Positions 1 through 11,758 of a stretch of DNA of 64,000 bases are shown one piece after another (within the stretch, counting starts at the first letter, position 1; every line of letters starts with the position of its first letter). The DNA is from Wolfiporia cocos (Eukaryota; Basidiomycota; Agaricomycetes; Polyporales; Phaeolaceae): assembly GCA_029448655.1 (NCBI GenBank), contig JACCLO010000006.1, positions 3,348,001-3,412,000 of the forward strand, read 5' to 3'. The notes beneath the pieces were generated by a model. That model was not told the origin of the DNA, searched no databases, and saw nothing but the letters and a program-made list of their open reading frames with translations. The position numbers were made by a program, and so were the translations under genes.

Positions 1-1317
1 AGTCAGCAGGATGGTCGTCTCCACATCCGGCATGACAGCGATAGGGAATGAGGTGACGGCCATGGTGGCGGCCACCAGTGGCATCACAGCCGCAACAGGA
101 TGGACAGGAGCGGGGTTGTCATCAGGTGCGGCCATGATAACAGCAGCAACAGGCGCAGGGGTTGTCTTAGCAGTACGGTTCCTAGCATGGTCAGCGTCAG
201 CTTGTGTGAGTGTGTGGTACCCTACTGGACTAGGGAAGCCATTCAGACAGTTGTGGGACCTGTGGTTCGGTCTGACAAAGAACCAGTGACATTTGAGACA
301 TCCATCATTGTCAAACAGTAGGGTGCGTCCCAAGTCCAGGAGTGCGGGAAGACGTTGAATGGATGGACGAGTACGTTGACTACTGTCAGGCGCTGATGTG
401 GCTTCATTCAAGACATTGTGGAGGGGCAAGGAGCGACACGGGGGTCCAGCATTGACATTCTCCCATCGTGTCTGTTCATGGGTGGCTCGCGCGATGCGCT
501 CGAAGTCCTGTAGGTCGGCATGAAGCTGTTCGTCGATACGCCGCACCGCTGTGACCCATTTGCGGTAATTGGCGATGTTGTCAAGTTTGTCGGAACGAAG
601 GCAACGGTTCACAAGGGTCTGAGTCATTCCAGCCTCCAGTCTGTGCCGTAGCTGCGTCTGATCAAGGTGAGAGGTAGTCCCTTGCAGCACGGTGTTCGCA
701 TTTTCGAGTGCTACCGAAAAGTCCCAGAAGGAGCGCTCTCCTTGGACCATCCTGAGGATCTCATGCCGTGTGGTCTCCTCCCACCTTTCGTCAAGATAAT
801 TATCATGAAGCCCCTTCATGAAGTCAGAGAAGGACAGCGTGATGATTTGTATGTGATCCGCTGCAATCCAGTCCCGGATACGAGGGTCCTTGAATGCTGC
901 AACAATACAGCGTGTCTGCTTTTCGTCAGCAATTTCCTTGCTGTCGAAGTATGCTTGACAGCTTATCTCGAATTCCTGCAGTACCCTAGGCATCACATCG
1001 CCCGCTGTAAGTATGGGCACCTTAGAAGGCACATCCTGTTCAACGTGAGCCTTCATGCCAGAAGTCATGCTGTGCTTAGTCAGGTGATGAGCGTATTTGT
1101 CGTCGGAGTCGGAGCTCGAGTCCTTCGAAGGTGAAGCAGGTGCAGTCTGCGGCTCGGACAACGGTGATGAGGATATCACAGGAGATCCGGGGCAGTGGGG
1201 TTTTGCAGTTACGTCTGAGGACTGGGTGGGCGGGCGTCTCGGGAGTCGAGACGATTCGGTTTGTCTGAAGGCGAGTGATCGGTGACAGCTTGACAGGCCC
1301 CGGATCCGGGAATTCTG
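1..1317 (-). CDS. Partial Gag protein of a Ty3/Gypsy-type LTR retrotransposon
   Basis: The minus strand is open from 1317 to the left edge, so the gene is cut by the window. The first methionine of the open frame is at 1068; upstream codons to 1317 are Ser/Pro-rich and may be leader. The protein shows the agaricomycete retrotransposon Gag pattern: a helical domain with FEISCQAYF, DWIAADHIQ and LRHRLEAGM motifs over about residues 30-160, then a zinc knuckle of the form C-x2-C-x2-F-x6-H-x3-C (DGCLKCHWFF followed by HRSHNC) around residue 260, then GFPSPVGYHTLTQADA, typical of these fungal Gag proteins, and a Pro/Ala-rich tail. Gag would package the element RNA in a cytoplasmic particle. No stop or frameshift is visible in the part present. 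Protease and polymerase would lie beyond the left edge. Confidence 0.8.
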
Positions 1318-2402
1318 TCATCATGTGTAGGTAATGCATTCTGAGTGAAGCATGTACAGGGACAACACGGAAGTGGTTGGTGGTTCGTGAATGGACACGA
1401 ACCTGGCAACAGCTATCGTCGGTTGTCGGTGACGGTTTCAGCAAGTTTACGGTCGAGACGGTGGGTCTGCGTTCTGCGATTATGGTCAGACACAGGGCTA
1501 TTGGCGTTCAAAATAAAAGTGTGAGGCACCTGCCACTCGGCAGGGACATGTCGGCCAACACACGCAGAAAGAACAAGATAAACCTGTGATTTTCCGAAAC
1601 GCGTGTGTAGCTAGATAACGTAGAGATACACCAAGTAAGCGAAGGTAGAGAGCGAGAGTGAATAAGGACACGGTAGGGAGAGAAAAGGTTGGCCTCGACG
1701 GGGCGACATCGGGGCTTTTAGTACCGCAGCCTGACAGGCAAACAAACAAAGAGATACATGCCATGATATCCGAGCCGGGGTATCGTGCAACCATAACGGG
1801 TGAGTGGCGTCAACGTATGGTGTAATGAGTGATGTGATGGATAGTCATAAGCGTAGGCTTACAAAAGTACCGGCACCTATATAAACCTTGCTTTAGGGTT
1901 AATGCGAAGTTGACCCAAGGATTTGGCCACTGTACAAAAGTAGTGGTGACTAGGGTGCCGGCACCATAGATTCTGACCAAGTTCCCAAGGTCCCAGAATC
2001 TAGTCAGAATAGCTTGATTTCGGTGAAGTTTCTGGTGAGTTTCCAACGAGGTTCCGACCAAATTATGAGACCCTAGAATCTAGGTTGCCAGTTTGTACTA
2101 GCCACAGACAAGTCTCAAAAAGACACATTATGTAATAGCTTGAAGGCATGTTATGTAATACAAAGATTATGCTTGTCCACTTTTGGATTCAGGGCAGTCA
2201 TGAAGCATAATCATATATATTCAAATATCATTGCAGGTATACAGGGGATGCTCTATTCCACTGAAGTGATTCTCAATAGGAATGGAGCAGCCAGATCCCT
2301 CACAAGCTGATATACCTGCAGTGCTGTATGGACTGGACGCACTTGCTCATGCATCTGGTACATTCACCATCCAGAACGGTATGTATATAATAACATTAGT
2401 GA
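1318..2402. other. Non-coding leader/LTR-like region beside gag
   Basis: No convincing gene. On the minus strand a TATA-like sequence (CTATATAAA read on the plus strand, about 1876-1884) could belong to the promoter or 5' LTR of the gag element, but I could not place LTR ends. At 2106-2118 the 13-mer AGACAAGTCTCAA matches exactly the sequence just inside the 5' LTR of the 8-kb element at 3696-3708. Confidence 0.3.
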
Positions 2403-2642
2403 GTACCGACGCAACAATGAATGCCTGGTGCACCATTGAGACCCTCCGCCCTGAATGCAATACTTGAATTGTCATATTTGCTATCAGCATTTGTTTGAGT
2501 AGTCAAGCTTGTACTAACCTGACATGCTTGCCCGCTGTGCCTCAATCTCTTCATTTGTGTGCAAAGCGGCTATATGCACCAAACTCGTCTTGAAGTCAAC
2601 CGGAACAACGATGGCTTACCTGATATGTGATGCTGCACCGAC
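2403..2642 (-). pseudogene. 3' part of an unidentified minus-strand ORF, split by the 8-kb LTR element
   Basis: Joined across the LTR element to 10635-10899, the minus strand reads through in one frame apart from an in-frame TAA about six codons after the insertion point. It then runs about 30 codons to a possible donor (GTTAGT near 2520) and an exon-like open stretch at about 2464-2403. I do not recognise the protein. The split point coincides with the CCGAC target duplication, so the retroelement landed in this frame. Expression and the splice sites are guesses. Confidence 0.35.
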
Positions 2643-3693
2643 TGTCACAAGCCAATTTCAAAGCCTAGTAGAACACCCTAGGTTGACACCCCACTCACGC
2701 CGTACGAACGCTACAGCACTCTATCCGAGCCCAGCTGGAACCCCACGGCAACGCTAGTAGAAGCCCCCCGCTACATAGGACACTACGGGCACTAGCAGGC
2801 CACCAGCAGTCTAACCCTAAACTCAGTCCAAGTCCCGGCAGCAAGAACCATATGCTGCCTAGTCCCTAAACCACGGAGTCACGAGCCAACCCCTAGAGTC
2901 TAACAAGCTACGATAGCACGATGGCACGCCTTGTACAGATCAGGCTAAACCACCGCACACTACGCTATACGCCGACTAGGAGCACGGTCTACACTCGCAC
3001 GTGACCCAGAACACTAAACCTAACGCCTCGCGTCCCCACCGCACGGACACTCCCCATTACAGGCAATAGACCTCAGTCTACGAGTCCACGCTACGGCTTC
3101 CCTCCAGTACCGCAACCTCTGGGAACCCGGGCCGTGAACGATCGACCCTCAGTACCGTAACTTCGGGAACAGAGGCCCCTGACGCGTCCTCTGACCACAC
3201 CCTGTATAGACTCCTGCCCGTGGGACGGCAGAACCCTGACCGATGAACCAACGGTCGTCCCGCCATTACTGGCATGTACCCGACCAACGAGGAACACCGG
3301 TCGCATACCCGATCGTGGCAGACCACGCCCGATCACGGACTTAGAACCCCGCCATTACCGGCGCACCCACGATCGACGAGAACCACTGATCGAACCCGAC
3401 AGATTGGCTACTCCTTAGATCCGCCCCTTATACGCTACGTCGCCATGGACATCAGCGCTCCGATGCCATTACTGGCACATAGCTCATAGCCAGTTAGATA
3501 CCAGTACGTAGAGGCCTCTGAGCCGCCGTACACAAACATGTACAAATAGATTAGGAGTATATATGCCGGACAGTCTTGAGCGTAAACCTCAGACTTGTCT
3601 TGGCCTTTTGTGCCTTGAGATGCCCGGACCAGGAAGGCGCTTTCATGCGACCCACCTTCCCCCGGTGTGTGTCTTAAGGTTGCGCTTGTGTCA
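2643..3693 (+). repeat. 5' LTR of the 8-kb element
   Basis: The LTR spans TGTCAC to GTGTCA, 1,051 bp. U3 holds three copies of the inverted-repeat motif GCCATTACTGGC or a one-base variant (3262-3273, about 3350-3361, 3469-3480) and tandem CAGTACCG-CAAC/TAAC...GGGAAC phrases around 3107-3180. With the start site inferred at 3591, U3 is 2643-3590 and R-U5 is 3591-3693. The plus strand is visibly poor in T. Confidence 0.92.
3558..3601 (+). promoter_or_regulatory. LTR core promoter and inferred transcription start
   Basis: TATATAT lies at 3558-3564. About 30 bp downstream, at 3591, begins AGACTTGTCTT, inferred to be the RNA 5' end because it is the exact complement of the primer-binding site at 3695-3705. 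The same TATA-to-AGACTTGTCT spacing is kept in the diverged solo LTR at 18902-19921. Confidence 0.65.
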
Positions 3694-3694
3694 T

Positions 3695-3705
3695 AAGACA
3701 AGTCT
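3695..3705 (+). other. Primer-binding site, self-priming type
   Basis: AAGACAAGTCT starts one base after the 5' LTR. It does not resemble a tRNA 3' end, but it is an exact 11-nt reverse complement of the LTR sequence at 3591-3601, where TATA spacing places the RNA 5' end. This matches the arrangement known from Tf1/sushi elements, in which the first 11 nt of the RNA fold back and prime minus-strand synthesis. Confidence 0.65.
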
Positions 3706-6700
3706 CAACCCCCGGGGAGGTGTTCACCACTCCCCAACCCCGGCGCACGAGGGGCAACGTGCATTTCTCTTTCGCCCTTGTTTGACTGCGGTCATCCGGG
3801 CATTGTAGATCTTACACCCGCCGCACCAGGGTTAAGGGCAACTATACCCGACGACCAGGGTCAAGGTCTTACACCCGTACACTCCAGGGTCAAGGAGTAT
3901 TGGGATCTGGGGGTACATCGAGCAGCGTGAGGGGACCCCTCCTCACCGTTGTCTCTGAAGCTACTGGGCCACCCTCGCGCAATGCTTGGGCAAGGCTTTG
4001 GGTTACAACCCCACCAGCGAAACCGTGCACCCGTCGTGAAATAATCAAAGACGATAAGGGGCCCGCGGGCAGTTTACCAGGGAGCTGAGCGATTAGTTAC
4101 GGCCATTATCGGCCCGACTGTACGGACATTACAGTCCCCCCGGTTACCATAGAACCCAGCGCCTAACCAGCGGCTGAAGGGCCCAGACAGCGGCCAGTAC
4201 ATTACGCCACTTGGCTTATACTATAAACTTTTACACGCCCCATCACATAGGCGGATAGATCCCGGTCCCCCGGTATCCCAGATTAGCTCTGGGGCTGGAC
4301 GAGGATTCGGAGGCTGCATTTTCTTGCCGGCCTTGGGCAGAAAACCCCTTGGCGTTTCTTGGCGCATCACCGAAAAGTGATGGATGCAGACTAGAGTGGA
4401 TCCAAAGTACCCGAAAAGTAGGAAGTTTGTAGGCTCCACCCCGATAGCAGTTATAGACTGAATGCCACAGTGGGCGGGGGTCGCTTCCGAAAGAATACAG
4501 GGGAAATACGATCGCGACTCTACTTTGCGTACTGTAGGAATTCAGTACATACACACTCGTTACGTACACCGCCGGAGATTGGGCTTGGTCGCCCCCGGCA
4601 CAGGACCTTTTCCTTTTGGACATTGCCGCGAAGAACGCCGTGGCCAGAACGATTAAGTCTCCATGCCGCCCTACCATGACTGGCCGCGCGAAGGGCTCAG
4701 TGGCACCCAAAGTCCTAGGGGGAAAAACCGTGCCGCAGATCGAAAGCGGTCACCCCGGAGATGAAACACCACTGAACCCCGAGTACCCCGCAGGCCAGGG
4801 GCCGCTATAGGAGATACATTCACCCTCGTTTAGGATGGACAATATATTCCTTCTCGATAAAACCCGTCCGACGTACACATCTAGTCCAACATATCCACAG
4901 TCCACAATACATAGTCAATTAGGCAGCAAGGGTACCCAACTCCCTGCTTCATACAGAAGGCCTGCACCGTAGCGGAATCCGACACCGGCTCGTAAAGTAG
5001 AAAAGCCTCACCAGCACTTTACGCAGCCAACGCCGCCACGCACTACACCGCGCTTGGGAAAAGGAGGTACAAAACTCCCGAGCACGCCGAACGACTATAC
5101 GTAGTTACTAGACCATGCATACTACGAACTGTAAATATCCCAGACAATATACTCTATATCGGTAACCCCGAAAAGACCAAAAGTAGGAAGTACATACCGG
5201 TCACTCCGACGGCACCGCGAAATCCAAGGCTGCCGTGAACATCTTGGGGGCCGCGCCTCCCTTGAGCACTCGGTATGCTAAGGACTAGCAACGCTGTGAA
5301 ACCGCATACCTACTAGGGGGAACATAACCCGAATAAGAGTAGGGATGGACATGTACAAACTGGACATAGAAAAAAGACGTATACGAAGAAACTGGACAAC
5401 AAAGGAAGGAGACCGACGGAGCGAGAGGAAGCAGTAAGCTACGCTACGCAAGGACGAAGGATCGAGCTTTCGAGCTCTCTGGGATACACCAAGCACGCGG
5501 ACGCTGAACAAGTACCTGTTCCGCCACAACACGACATCCATCCACAACCGGCATCGAACCCGACTGGCACCGGCAGTCTGTCCCGAGACCGACGTAACCA
5601 AAAGCAAGTACACTGGAGAGGGACTCGGGGCCTGGACGCACTTCGTCCGAATAGGAACCGGCTCACGGAATAAAGCTTAGGAAGCGAGTATCGGACTCAC
5701 ACGAACCAGGTACGCCCCTTATTTTAAATTCATGGACTACACTCTGCCATGGGGCAAACCACGACCCCGAGCGATGAACCATTCCGCTCTGTCACGAACC
5801 CAAGCGGTAAACCATCCCGCTACGAACTTTCTATTTGGAGGAATGGCCCACGGGCACTCCACCCTTTTTCAACCCCGTTATGAAATAAAATAAATACCCT
5901 GGGGAACCGCGTAATACGCGCCCACCTAATACTTTATAAAGATATATAAATCGATGCAACCCTCAATAGTAAGGGATAACATCACGTCACGTACCACGGG
6001 TCTGGACGAGGGGAAATGGCAGCCTCGCCCAGACTCACGACCCATAACACATGAAGCGCGAACCCAGACCACGGGCGCGTGGAATCTATTCAGTACGACC
6101 CAGACAAAGGGCGTACATTTACAATGAAGCGTGTCCCAACCCAAGAACGGGAAGGAGCACGTGGAATTTTTTATGACACCCCCGGGCGCAACCCTCCCAG
6201 ACACACGGAGGACCGGGCATGCCGATGACCTAACCCTGCAGGGAGGTCATGACCACGCCTACGGGCATAGGGACATTGTACCCTGGTAGTAGCACATGTA
6301 CTACCAACGGGAATAATTGAACCCGCCATGTCCAGAATGGCCCTAACCGGCGAGGACGTGAAGGGACAGTGCGACGGACCATTCCGCGCTGTCCATACAC
6401 TAAAAGTCGTACTAAATGATTCGAAACGGAATAGATCATTTAGGGAACCGAAACGACACCCCATGGAATATCGAACCGACTCGCGGACCAGATCGTACAG
6501 CAATAATACGACCAGTCACAGCTCGAACGGCCAGAGTAAGAGGAACATTTTGAGAACTTATGGAAAGTACTCCGAGAGGAAAAACGGCACCGGTTACGAC
6601 CCCGGCTGAGCCACCTCGGTAGAGGAAATCCCGTCTGATAGGCAACTACCCCATACAGGGAGTCGTAAGCCCTAGCTCAGAAATAGGAACTTGATTAGTA

Positions 6701-9569
6701 CTCCGAAGCCCGACGACTTGGCTCGCCACGCAGTACCGATCCCCGCTAATGCAAGAGCTCCGGCGAACCTCACCAGCTCAGCGCAAGACGGACCCATTCG
6801 ATCGCCACTACATCCATGACGACCCATTCCGGGACAACCAACGAGAACCACCGGCAGTCCACCACCGCGACGAGAAATACCGCGGGTAACGAATACACGA
6901 CCGATGTACCATTCCGGTCAATGAACCAACCCCACCCCCGATCCGAACCAAGTAGATCGCAGGGTTGTAAGTATATTATACTTGCTTACATTCTAGAGAA
7001 AACAGGAACAGGAAAAGTAGAAGGACCCACCCTGAAGAGGGGGTCCTGGTAACCCAATACGACGCGCACTCCCGTCGTAACCGATCAGCCTGAGGGAACC
7101 GCAACCAAAGCAGGGGCTCCCTAGTCCTCGCGCTACCCCACCAGGAGCGCTGAGAAACCGGAACTACCAGCTGAGGAAGCAACCCCCTCCGTTCGATCTC
7201 GAAACACCTACACCGACTAGAACCGTCAACCTAAGCAAGTCGCCGCTGCCGACACACCACTCCAGCAGACGGCTGTAACAATATACACCTATACCCCGCC
7301 TTCGACAAGATCGAGGCAGGCAGGGCGTCACGTGCCGGACCCTAACCCGGAACTATGGGCCGCACGCAAACCAGACGCTCAGCCACTATACCCACACGCG
7401 CTAGATCGCGCACCTTTAAATTATAATTCACTAACGTACATAGGAAGAAACGGACCGAGCAGGAGATCAGGTCTCACCAACCTGGGCCAGCGGCTGGACA
7501 TGTAGCCGCCGCCAGTAAAGACCATGGAAGCCGATCAATCCCGGCATGACGCCACTCCCCAGTACCTAAGCCAGAATACGGCAGTGGAAACAGGGACCGC
7601 CTCTCATGTCCGGTTACGCGACCACGGGACTGCACCATCGTCCCTCAACCCGAATCGACCTCGTACGCGGGCCAAACAGTGCCCCTTTCAACGCTTTGGG
7701 CCATTAGTGCCCCACACACTCATTCGGCGATTCCGGCCGTAAAACGGATCGGGCAGCTGGACAGCCCATGTACCAACCCCCAGTAGACTCAGACGGCTAG
7801 AAAAGAACCAACGCCGTGACCCCCCGGTAATCCAGACCGGGCACAGCTAAGTACTTTCCTTTAATAAAAGCACTATGAGGGACTCGAAAAGGGACAATAT
7901 ACCATAAGAGGGAACACGGAAAAATACGCCACCTCTTATACAATAAAAACACGAGCGAGACCCTAACGCTCTAATAGTAAAAACATATACTCTTGCGCTC
8001 GCAGAAACCCAGGCGAGCGTGTTACGCCCTGGATTACTACGAGCATAAGATAATCCCTATACACCGAACACAGGGGCGATGGAATAGCCCATAATAATGT
8101 AACGAACCAATACAACCGAGATGAGACATCCCTCGGAAGTATACGATCAAGCACGGGAACCTACGGGCCCGCTGCAACGACTCAATCTCTAGAGACACCG
8201 GGGAAACCCTACTAAGAGATACGAATAAAACTATACCCGAGCACGGACAAGCTCACAAGGGGATGGCGCCCCTTAAATCGCTAATCACTCGTTTATATTT
8301 ACGAAATAGAATAACGAACTATCAAGGATGCGGGGAAACATACGCACCTTGAACGAACATGGAAGGATCAAAGTACCTAGAAATCGGACCAGTACTCGCG
8401 TCCACGCCACGCCACCCTTCAGTACCGTAACCTTTGGGAACACGAGTCACGAACGACTCCCAGTACCACGACCTCGGGAACCAAGGCCGCTGAAGCGCCC
8501 TCAGACCAAGCACGAAGGGAAAGAAAGTAAAAGGGAAAAATAAGTAGAAGTAGAGGAAAACGACAAGCCGAGGACAGCTTGAATCTAGGGGGGGGGAAAT
8601 CGATTATTTCGGGTCAATTTAACGAAAAATCACCCTTTCTGGACATCGACAACGAACCCTTGCCTCACCAAAGACACGGTGAAGGGCTACCACTATGCGG
8701 CAGTTGGCAAACCAAGCCATCACGCGCACACGTACTTAGGCAGTAGACAACGATGCAATAAGCAAAAGGCACACCTTTACTATACGAACTCGGGGAAAAC
8801 AGGCCAGACACCCCACTTCCAACGAAATATTACGATACATCATGACCATTACGATACAAAAACACGCCGACAATTGAAGGCGAACAAAAAAACAACAAAA
8901 AACATACAGAAAATACAAAATACAAAAAAACATATACATAAAAAAAGACACATACTACAGTAACGAATCACATATACCCAAGCAAAGGAACCGCAGCCCC
9001 CCTACTATACAGATAGGATACACGTGGATAGGAACCAGGACTTATTACTTACCATTCATTTTACACTTACGGTAGACGAGACATCCCTACCACGAACCGC
9101 GGAAGACAAAAGGCAACAGGTCGGACGAACAGGACACATGGACACACAGAGCTAAGTCAATCGCTCCAGGGAAGGATACTTGCAAGCGGGTTGTGTAGAA
9201 AAGACACGCGGACATACCATACACGCACTACACTATAACCCACTATCGAAACCAGGGAACACGTAAGACAAAGAGCAAGGACGTCTACAGGACCCAAGGA
9301 CCCGCGCGTCCAAGGAAATCCAACGGTAGACAGAGCTCGGAGTCGAACACACTGGTCAGACAGCACCAGCGGACACGTAGGCATAGGACCACTGAAGTAG
9401 AAAAGCTATACACTAGCACTTCAGACACCACTGGTCACGCCGACAAGTAGACTAAGCACGCGGGCACTAGAACGTCGAAACCAGACCAATGGTACACCAC
9501 GCCCGGTGCAGACAATCACAGTCGAACCATGTCCAAGGAACTTGCAAGGAAACTCGGGGACGAGTTGCT

Positions 9570-9580
9570 AAAAGAGGGGG
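9570..9580 (+). other. Polypurine tract of the 8-kb element
   Basis: AAAAGAGGGGG lies three bases before the 3' LTR, the expected place for the plus-strand primer. It fixes the orientation of the element. Confidence 0.75.
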
Positions 9581-9583
9581 TAC

Positions 9584-10634
9584 TGTCACAAGCCAATTTC
9601 AAAGCCTAGTAGAACACCCTAGGTTGACACCCCACTCACGCCGTACGAACGCTACAGCACTCTATCCGAGCCCAGCTGGAACCCCACGGCAACGCTAGTA
9701 GAAGCCCCCCGCTACATAGGACACTACGGGCACTAGCAGGCCACCAGCAGTCTAACCCTAAACTCAGTCCAAGTCCCGGCAGCAAGAACCATATGCTGCC
9801 TAGTCCCTAAACCACGGAGTCACGAGCCAACCCCTAGAGTCTAACAAGCTACGATAGCACGATGGCACGCCTTGTACAGATCAGGCTAAACCACCGCACA
9901 CTACGCTATACGCCGACTAGGAGCACGGTCTACACTCGCACGTGACCCAGAACACTAAACCTAACGCCTCGCGTCCCCACCGCACGGACACTCCCCATTA
10001 CAGGCAATAGACCTCAGTCTACGAGTCCACGCTACGGCTTCCCTCCAGTACCGCAACCTCTGGGAACCCGGGCCGTGAACGATCGACCCTCAGTACCGTA
10101 ACTTCGGGAACAGAGGCCCCTGACGCGTCCTCTGACCACACCCTGTATAGACTCCTGCCCGTGGGACGGCAGAACCCTGACCGATGAACCAACGGTCGTC
10201 CCGCCATTACTGGCATGTACCCGACCAACGAGGAACACCGGTCGCATACCCGATCGTGGCAGACCACGCCCGATCACGGACTTAGAACCCCGCCATTACC
10301 GGCGCACCCACGATCGACGAGAACCACTGATCGAACCCGACAGATTGGCTACTCCTTAGATCCGCCCCTTATACGCTACGTCGCCATGGACATCAGCGCT
10401 CCGATGCCATTACTGGCACATAGCTCATAGCCAGTTAGATACCAGTACGTAGAGGCCTCTGAGCCGCCGTACACAAACATGTACAAATAGATTAGGAGTA
10501 TATATGCCGGACAGTCTTGAGCGTAAACCTCAGACTTGTCTTGGCCTTTTGTGCCTTGAGATGCCCGGACCAGGAAGGCGCTTTCATGCGACCCACCTTC
10601 CCCCGGTGTGTGTCTTAAGGTTGCGCTTGTGTCA
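9584..10634 (+). repeat. 3' LTR of the 8-kb element
   Basis: Direct repeat of 2643-3693 at a constant offset of 6,941 bp, with no difference noticed on reading. It is followed by the target duplication CCGAC at 10635-10639. Confidence 0.92.
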
Positions 10635-10899
10635 CCGACATTGCGCTTTGCAAGTACATAGGTGTTGGGCACGGCCCATGATGCAATTTCATTATCAAGG
10701 TACAGGAAAGTGAACATGCGTACAGTGGGAACTGAGGTGTACAGCGTGCACCTGGAGTGGATAGGAGCGCGTGAGTATACTAGCAAGTAGGAATGGATGT
10801 ACATGCCAGCATACAAGTGCTTTGCTTGGTGGGTAGTCAGGTGCGACTGTGGTAAGGCATGACCGAAGTTATATAGCGCCAGGACCGTTGTCTGCTGTT
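10635..10899 (-). pseudogene. 5' part of the unidentified ORF split by the 8-kb LTR element
   Basis: The minus strand is open for about 90 codons from about 10899 to the insertion site, with protein-like composition (motifs LALYNFGHALP, FTFLYLDNEIASWAVP). It continues in frame at 2637 on the other side of the element. I do not recognise the family. The left boundary coincides with the target duplication of the hAT element at 10908, so sequence further upstream may also have been displaced. Confidence 0.35.
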
Positions 10900-11548
10900 G
10901 ATGGTATTAGTGTTGCCGAAGTTCGGTTCAGTTCAGGTTCAGGGGGGTCTGGGGCTGAACCTAGAACTGAACCGACTGCAGGGAGCCTGAACCTGAACCT
11001 GAACCTGGACTGAACCTGCTGAACTGGTTCAGCAGGTTCGGTTCACGGTTCGAACTAGGTTCGAACCACTAAATGACTTGCTTTTCTAGAATGTAAAAAT
11101 AATATTGAGTCCACTGGAGTAACCAATGTGCTGCAAAATAAATGTGCCATAGACATTAGAACCATGTGAGAACACCGAGACGTGACCAAACACGCATCAA
11201 AATGACGCAGAATGCACCACGGAAAGTCAGCTGGTAGGCAGAATGCCCATCCGAGGTGGTTTAGTCACAGCTCGACCGATCGTGATCGACCTCGATCGTG
11301 CTCGCACAGTGAACGTTGAACCTTCACTGGTTTGCGCACAATCTGAAATGTCGCAAAAGCCCTGCGGACACTCTCTGGCTGCTCATCTAGTCAAAGACAG
11401 ATACTATCCGACATTTCTCTAGGCTCTCTAGCATAGACAGGTCTGTCCCAACCTCGACTGCTTTCCTATAGCTTTTTCCATGTCTTGCCTCTCTAACCTC
11501 TGCGCACCACCTTAGATCTACGGTCTATCGGTCTCGTAAAATAACTTT

Positions 11549-11758
11549 CTAGTATTCCAGGACAATCTTCACTGTTTCAGGGTTCGTCTCCGACTTGTCT
11601 AGCTTATAGGGTGCATACTCAAATTTTAGGGCACTCAAAATGTTGTAGAAAACCTGATAGCTCTCTATGTATTTAGGCGATGTGCAGATACGAGAAAATA
11701 CATTGATTACTGCCAAGACGAAGTTAGACGAAGAGCTGTACTCGAGGCGTTCGCTCAG
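11549..11758 (-). pseudogene. Possible captured coding fragment inside the hAT element
   Basis: The minus strand is open for about 69 codons with protein-like composition (AVINVFSRICTSPKYIESYQ, then ILSALKFEYAPYKLDKSE) and ends in TAG. The block is missing from the shorter sister element at 26979-27909, so it was either gained by this copy or lost by the other. I do not recognise the protein, and a chance ORF is possible. Confidence 0.25.

Larger units (their letters stand above)
3694..9583 (+). other. Non-coding interior of the 8-kb element
   Basis: Neither strand shows a protein I recognise; open stretches are short and without domain motifs. The sequence is T-poor on the plus strand, like the LTR. 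The phrase CCATTCCG recurs at about 5780, 6379, 6825 and 6910, and a degenerate copy of the U3 CAGTACCGTAAC...GGGAAC block lies at 8410-8480. Near 8588 a run of nine G followed by AAA could act as a second polypurine tract. A purine-rich A/AAC stretch fills 8880-8945. Confidence 0.7.
2643..10634 (+). mobile_element. Complete non-coding LTR retroelement of 7,992 bp (LARD-like)
   Basis: Two direct repeats of 1,051 bp (2643-3693 and 9584-10634) begin TGTCACAAGC and end GCTTGTGTCA. They are flanked by the 5-bp duplication CCGAC (2638-2642 and 10635-10639). A purine tract AAAAGAGGGGG (9570-9580) precedes the 3' LTR and a primer-binding site follows the 5' LTR, so the element reads on the plus strand. 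I noticed no difference between the LTRs, implying recent insertion. The 5,890-bp interior has no ORF above about 155 codons and no Gag, protease, reverse transcriptase or integrase motif. It must have been mobilised by proteins supplied in trans, the definition of a large retrotransposon derivative. Confidence 0.9.

Noticed and set aside
2282..2467. Small plus-strand exon-like frame (MEQPDPSQADIPAVL)
   Set aside because: It has plausible splice sites but no partner exons, and overlaps minus-strand exon-like sequence.
4243..4710. 155-codon minus-strand frame in the 8-kb element
   Set aside because: The element reads on the plus strand, no motif is present, and similar-length chance frames are expected in 5.9 kb.
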